A DNA stretch of 54,217 nt from Candidatus Competibacteraceae bacterium (GTDB lineage: Bacteria; Pseudomonadota; Gammaproteobacteria; Competibacterales; JAHEDQ01). The stretch lies in the NCBI GenBank assembly GCA_024641125.1, contig JAHEDQ010000004.1, positions 1-54,217 of the forward strand, in the 5' to 3' direction. Below are positions 51,521 through 54,217 of this stretch, one piece after another (the first letter of the stretch is position 1; each line of letters begins with the position of its first letter). The notes beneath the pieces were generated by a model. The model was not told the DNA's origin. It was given only the letters and a program-made list of their open reading frames with translations, and made no database searches. A program made the position numbers and the translations under genes.

Positions 51521-54079
51521 TCAGTCAAGCGGTACCGGCCGCCGGCGGTCCTTTCCGCCCTCCACCTTCTTGTCTTCTCCCCCGGACAGCGGTGGCACCG
51601 GGCCAAGCCCCCAGATCTGTTCGCTGTACTCGCGTATGGTCCGGTCAGTGGAGAACTTACCGCTGGCTGCGCTGTTCAGGATGCTCATGCGTACCCAGCG
51701 AGGGCGGTCGGCATAGGCTTTGGCCACCTCTCCCTGCGTATCCACATAGGCGCGGAAATCCGCGGCGGTCATCCACGGATCGTTGACGCTGAGCACCGCG
51801 TCGACAATGGGCTCGAACAGACCCGGCTCGAAGCGACTGAAATGACCGCTCCGGATGAGATCGAGGACGACCTGCAAGTCGGTATCCACTTCAGGCGCAA
51901 CGCCCGCATCTGCCTGCTGGCGCGCTGCGTGGATCTGCTCGACGGTGAGACCAAACAGAAAAAAATTGTCCGCCCCAACCTCTTCGCGGATCTCGATGTT
52001 GGCCCCGTCGAGGGTACCGATGGTCACCGCACCGTTCATCATGAACTTCATGTTGCCGGTGCCCGATGCCTCCTTGCCGGCGGTGGATATCTGCTCGGAC
52101 AGATCGGTACCCGGGCAGATCTGCTCCATGGCGGAAACCCGATAGTCGGGCAGGAAAGCCAGCCGCAGCCACGGTGTTACCTGCCGGTCCGCATTGATCA
52201 CGGCGGCCACGTTGTTCACCAGTTTGATGATCAGCTTGGCCATGACATAGCCGGGCGCCGCTTTGCCGCCGATCAAAACACAGCGCGGCGTCATACCATC
52301 GGTATCTCCCGCCTTGATGCGTCGGTAGAGATGGATGACGTGCAGCACGTTCAACAACTGACGCTTGTACTCGTGAATACGCTTGACCTGCACATCGAAC
52401 AACGCGTCGGTGTCGAATTCGATACCGCAGTCACGTAGAACAGCGGCTGCGAGTCGGGCCTTGTTGGCCTGCTTGACGCCCTGCCAGCGGGCATGGAACG
52501 AAGGATCGTCCGCCAAGGCCCGTAATCCGCTCAAACGCTCCAAATCGGTAACCCAGGTCGAGCCCAGGGTCTCGTCGAGCAGATCGGCCATACCCGGGTT
52601 GCAGCCCAGCAACCACCGCCGCGGCGTGACGCCGTTGGTTTTATTGTTGAACCGCTGTGGCCAAAGCTGGAAGAAATCCCGAAACAGGCCTTCCGTCAAG
52701 AGGCGCGAGTGCAAGGCGGCTACGCCGTTGACCGAGGCGCTGCCGACGATGGCCAGGAACGCCATGCGCACCATGGGCTCGTGTCCGTTCTCGGCAATGA
52801 TGGACATGCGCCGCAGGCGGTCATTGTCACCGGGCCAGGCCTGAGCAACCTGGGTCAGAAAGCGCGCGTTGATCTCGAAGATGATTTCCATCAACCGGGG
52901 CAGCAGCGTTTTGAACTGGCGAACCGGCCATTGCTCCAGGGCCTCGGGCAGCAACGTGTGGTTGGTATAGGCCATCGTCTGGGTGGTGATCTCCCAGGCC
53001 GCGTCCCATTCCAATCCGTGATCATCCATCAGCAGGCGCATCAGTTCCGGAACCGCGCAGGTCGGATGGGTATCGTTGAGCTGGAAGCGGTTCTTATCGG
53101 CAAAGTCGGCAAAATTCTCACCGTGGAACCGCTTCCAGTAACGCAAGGCATCCTGCATGCTGGCCGACGCCAGAAAATACTGCTGCCGGAGTCGCAGCTC
53201 CTTGCCGTTCTCACTGGCATCGTTTGGGTAGAGCACCATGCTGATGTGCTCCGCGGCGTTCTTTGCCGCCACCGACTCCGGGTAGCTGCCGGCATTGAAC
53301 TCGCCCAGGTCAAACTCATCGGTTGCGGCCGCCTTCCACAGCCGCAAGGTGTTAACTGTGCCGTTGCGATACCCGGGAACCGGCACATCGTAGGGCACAG
53401 CCAGTACGTCCTGGCTGTCCACCCAACGACCGCGCTGGCGGCCGTCGGCGTCGCGGTACATTTCTCCCCGCCCGCCGAACTTCACGCGCTGGGTGAACTC
53501 CGGGCGCTCGATCTCCCACGGATTGCCGTTGCGCAGCCAGTGATCGGGTTCCTCAACCTGATGGCCATTCTCAATGTGTTGCCGGAACATGCCGTACTCG
53601 TAGCGAATGCCATAACCCTTCACCGGTAACTGCAGGGTGGCGCAGCTGTCCAGGAAACAGGCTGCCAGACGGCCCAGACCGCCATTTCCCAATCCCGCGT
53701 CCTGCTCGGCCTGTTCCAGGTCGGCAAGCTGGAGCCCCAACTTTTCCAGACCCTCGGAAACCGCATCCCGCAATCCCAGATTCAGCAGGGCGTTGTCCAG
53801 GGTTCGTCCCATGAGAAACTCGAGGGACAGGTAGTAGGTACGGCGGCAGGAACGCTCCTGGTATGCATACAGGGTAAGCTGCCAGCGTTCCATCAAGCGA
53901 TCCCTTACTGCCAGGGCAAGCGCCTGGAACAGATAGTGCGGCGAACGGCAATAGCGGTCTCGCCCCAGGGTGTGGCTGAAATGACGGCGCAAATCGTCAA
54001 TCACGCTTTCCTCGTCCATGCCCATGGCACGACGCTCAATCAAACTGTCTCCGGGGTATCCGTTCTCGGTTTGCAACAT
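51521..54079 (-). CDS. glgP: Glycogen/starch phosphorylase
   Basis: 852 aa; YYLSLEFLMGRTLDNALLNL, GNGGLGRLAACFLDS, KEASGTGNMKFMMNGAVTIGTLDGANIEI. Confidence 0.97.
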   Translation of the reverse strand: MLQTENGYPGDSLIERRAMGMDEESVIDDLRRHFSHTLGRDRYCRSPHYLFQALALAVRDRLMERWQLTLYAYQERSCRRTYYLSLEFLMGRTLDNALLNLGLRDAVSEGLEKLGLQLADLEQAEQDAGLGNGGLGRLAACFLDSCATLQLPVKGYGIRYEYGMFRQHIENGHQVEEPDHWLRNGNPWEIERPEFTQRVKFGGRGEMYRDADGRQRGRWVDSQDVLAVPYDVPVPGYRNGTVNTLRLWKAAATDEFDLGEFNAGSYPESVAAKNAAEHISMVLYPNDASENGKELRLRQQYFLASASMQDALRYWKRFHGENFADFADKNRFQLNDTHPTCAVPELMRLLMDDHGLEWDAAWEITTQTMAYTNHTLLPEALEQWPVRQFKTLLPRLMEIIFEINARFLTQVAQAWPGDNDRLRRMSIIAENGHEPMVRMAFLAIVGSASVNGVAALHSRLLTEGLFRDFFQLWPQRFNNKTNGVTPRRWLLGCNPGMADLLDETLGSTWVTDLERLSGLRALADDPSFHARWQGVKQANKARLAAAVLRDCGIEFDTDALFDVQVKRIHEYKRQLLNVLHVIHLYRRIKAGDTDGMTPRCVLIGGKAAPGYVMAKLIIKLVNNVAAVINADRQVTPWLRLAFLPDYRVSAMEQICPGTDLSEQISTAGKEASGTGNMKFMMNGAVTIGTLDGANIEIREEVGADNFFLFGLTVEQIHAARQQADAGVAPEVDTDLQVVLDLIRSGHFSRFEPGLFEPIVDAVLSVNDPWMTAADFRAYVDTQGEVAKAYADRPRWVRMSILNSAASGKFSTDRTIREYSEQIWGLGPVPPLSGGEDKKVEGGKDRRRPVPLD

Positions 54080-54117
54080 GTGGCCGAAACTCCGTCAAAT
54101 TTATGGATCGTTGCGTA

Positions 54118-54173
54118 TTAAGGAGGGTCTGATCAATTGCTGCGATCGTATCAATTGATCAGACCTTCCTTAA
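54118..54173. repeat. Repeat family R3, short hairpin form upstream of glgP
   Basis: ttaaggagggtctgatcaattg-(12 nt)-caattgatcagaccttccttaa: 22-bp stem with one mismatch; shares ends with 40416-40696. Confidence 0.8.
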
Positions 54174-54217
54174 GCCGCCCTAATCCGGTGCCCATTTGAA
54201 CAACCCGGCACCCAGGG

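Noticed and set aside
52709-53629. 306-aa plus-strand ORF opposite glgP
   Set aside because: Antisense shadow of glycogen phosphorylase.

Overview
This ~54 kb window looks like a gammaproteobacterial chromosome segment made mostly of conserved core genes: ilvE-glnE, groSL, dsbD/tlpA, aroQ-accB-accC-prmA-dusB-fis-purH-purD, rho, trxA, rhlB, ppx-sixA-phoR-phoB, ptsP-rppH, a MATE transporter and glycogen phosphorylase. Two accessory blocks stand out. The first is a complete Isp-type membrane-linked [NiFe]-hydrogenase locus: hypC-A-B-D-F-E on the minus strand, divergent from protease, HupH-like protein, HydS, Isp1, Isp2, HydL and a mini-HupE on the plus strand, with an FNR-like box between them. 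The second is a rubrerythrin / Fe-S CCG protein / EncFtn-like ferritin / DUF3501 cluster with no encapsulin shell gene in the window. The most unusual non-coding signal is a set of short structured repeats of at least four kinds inserted between genes that are usually contiguous (dusB|fis, phoB|phoR, pilW|pilX, fxsA|groES). Several of them touch an otherwise rare CTAG tetranucleotide that forms the TAG stop codon of the upstream gene. DsbD carries a tandem duplication of its N-terminal redox domain. No tRNA, rRNA, CRISPR array or transposase gene was recognised. All calls come from reading the sequence and supplied ORFs; no database searches were run.
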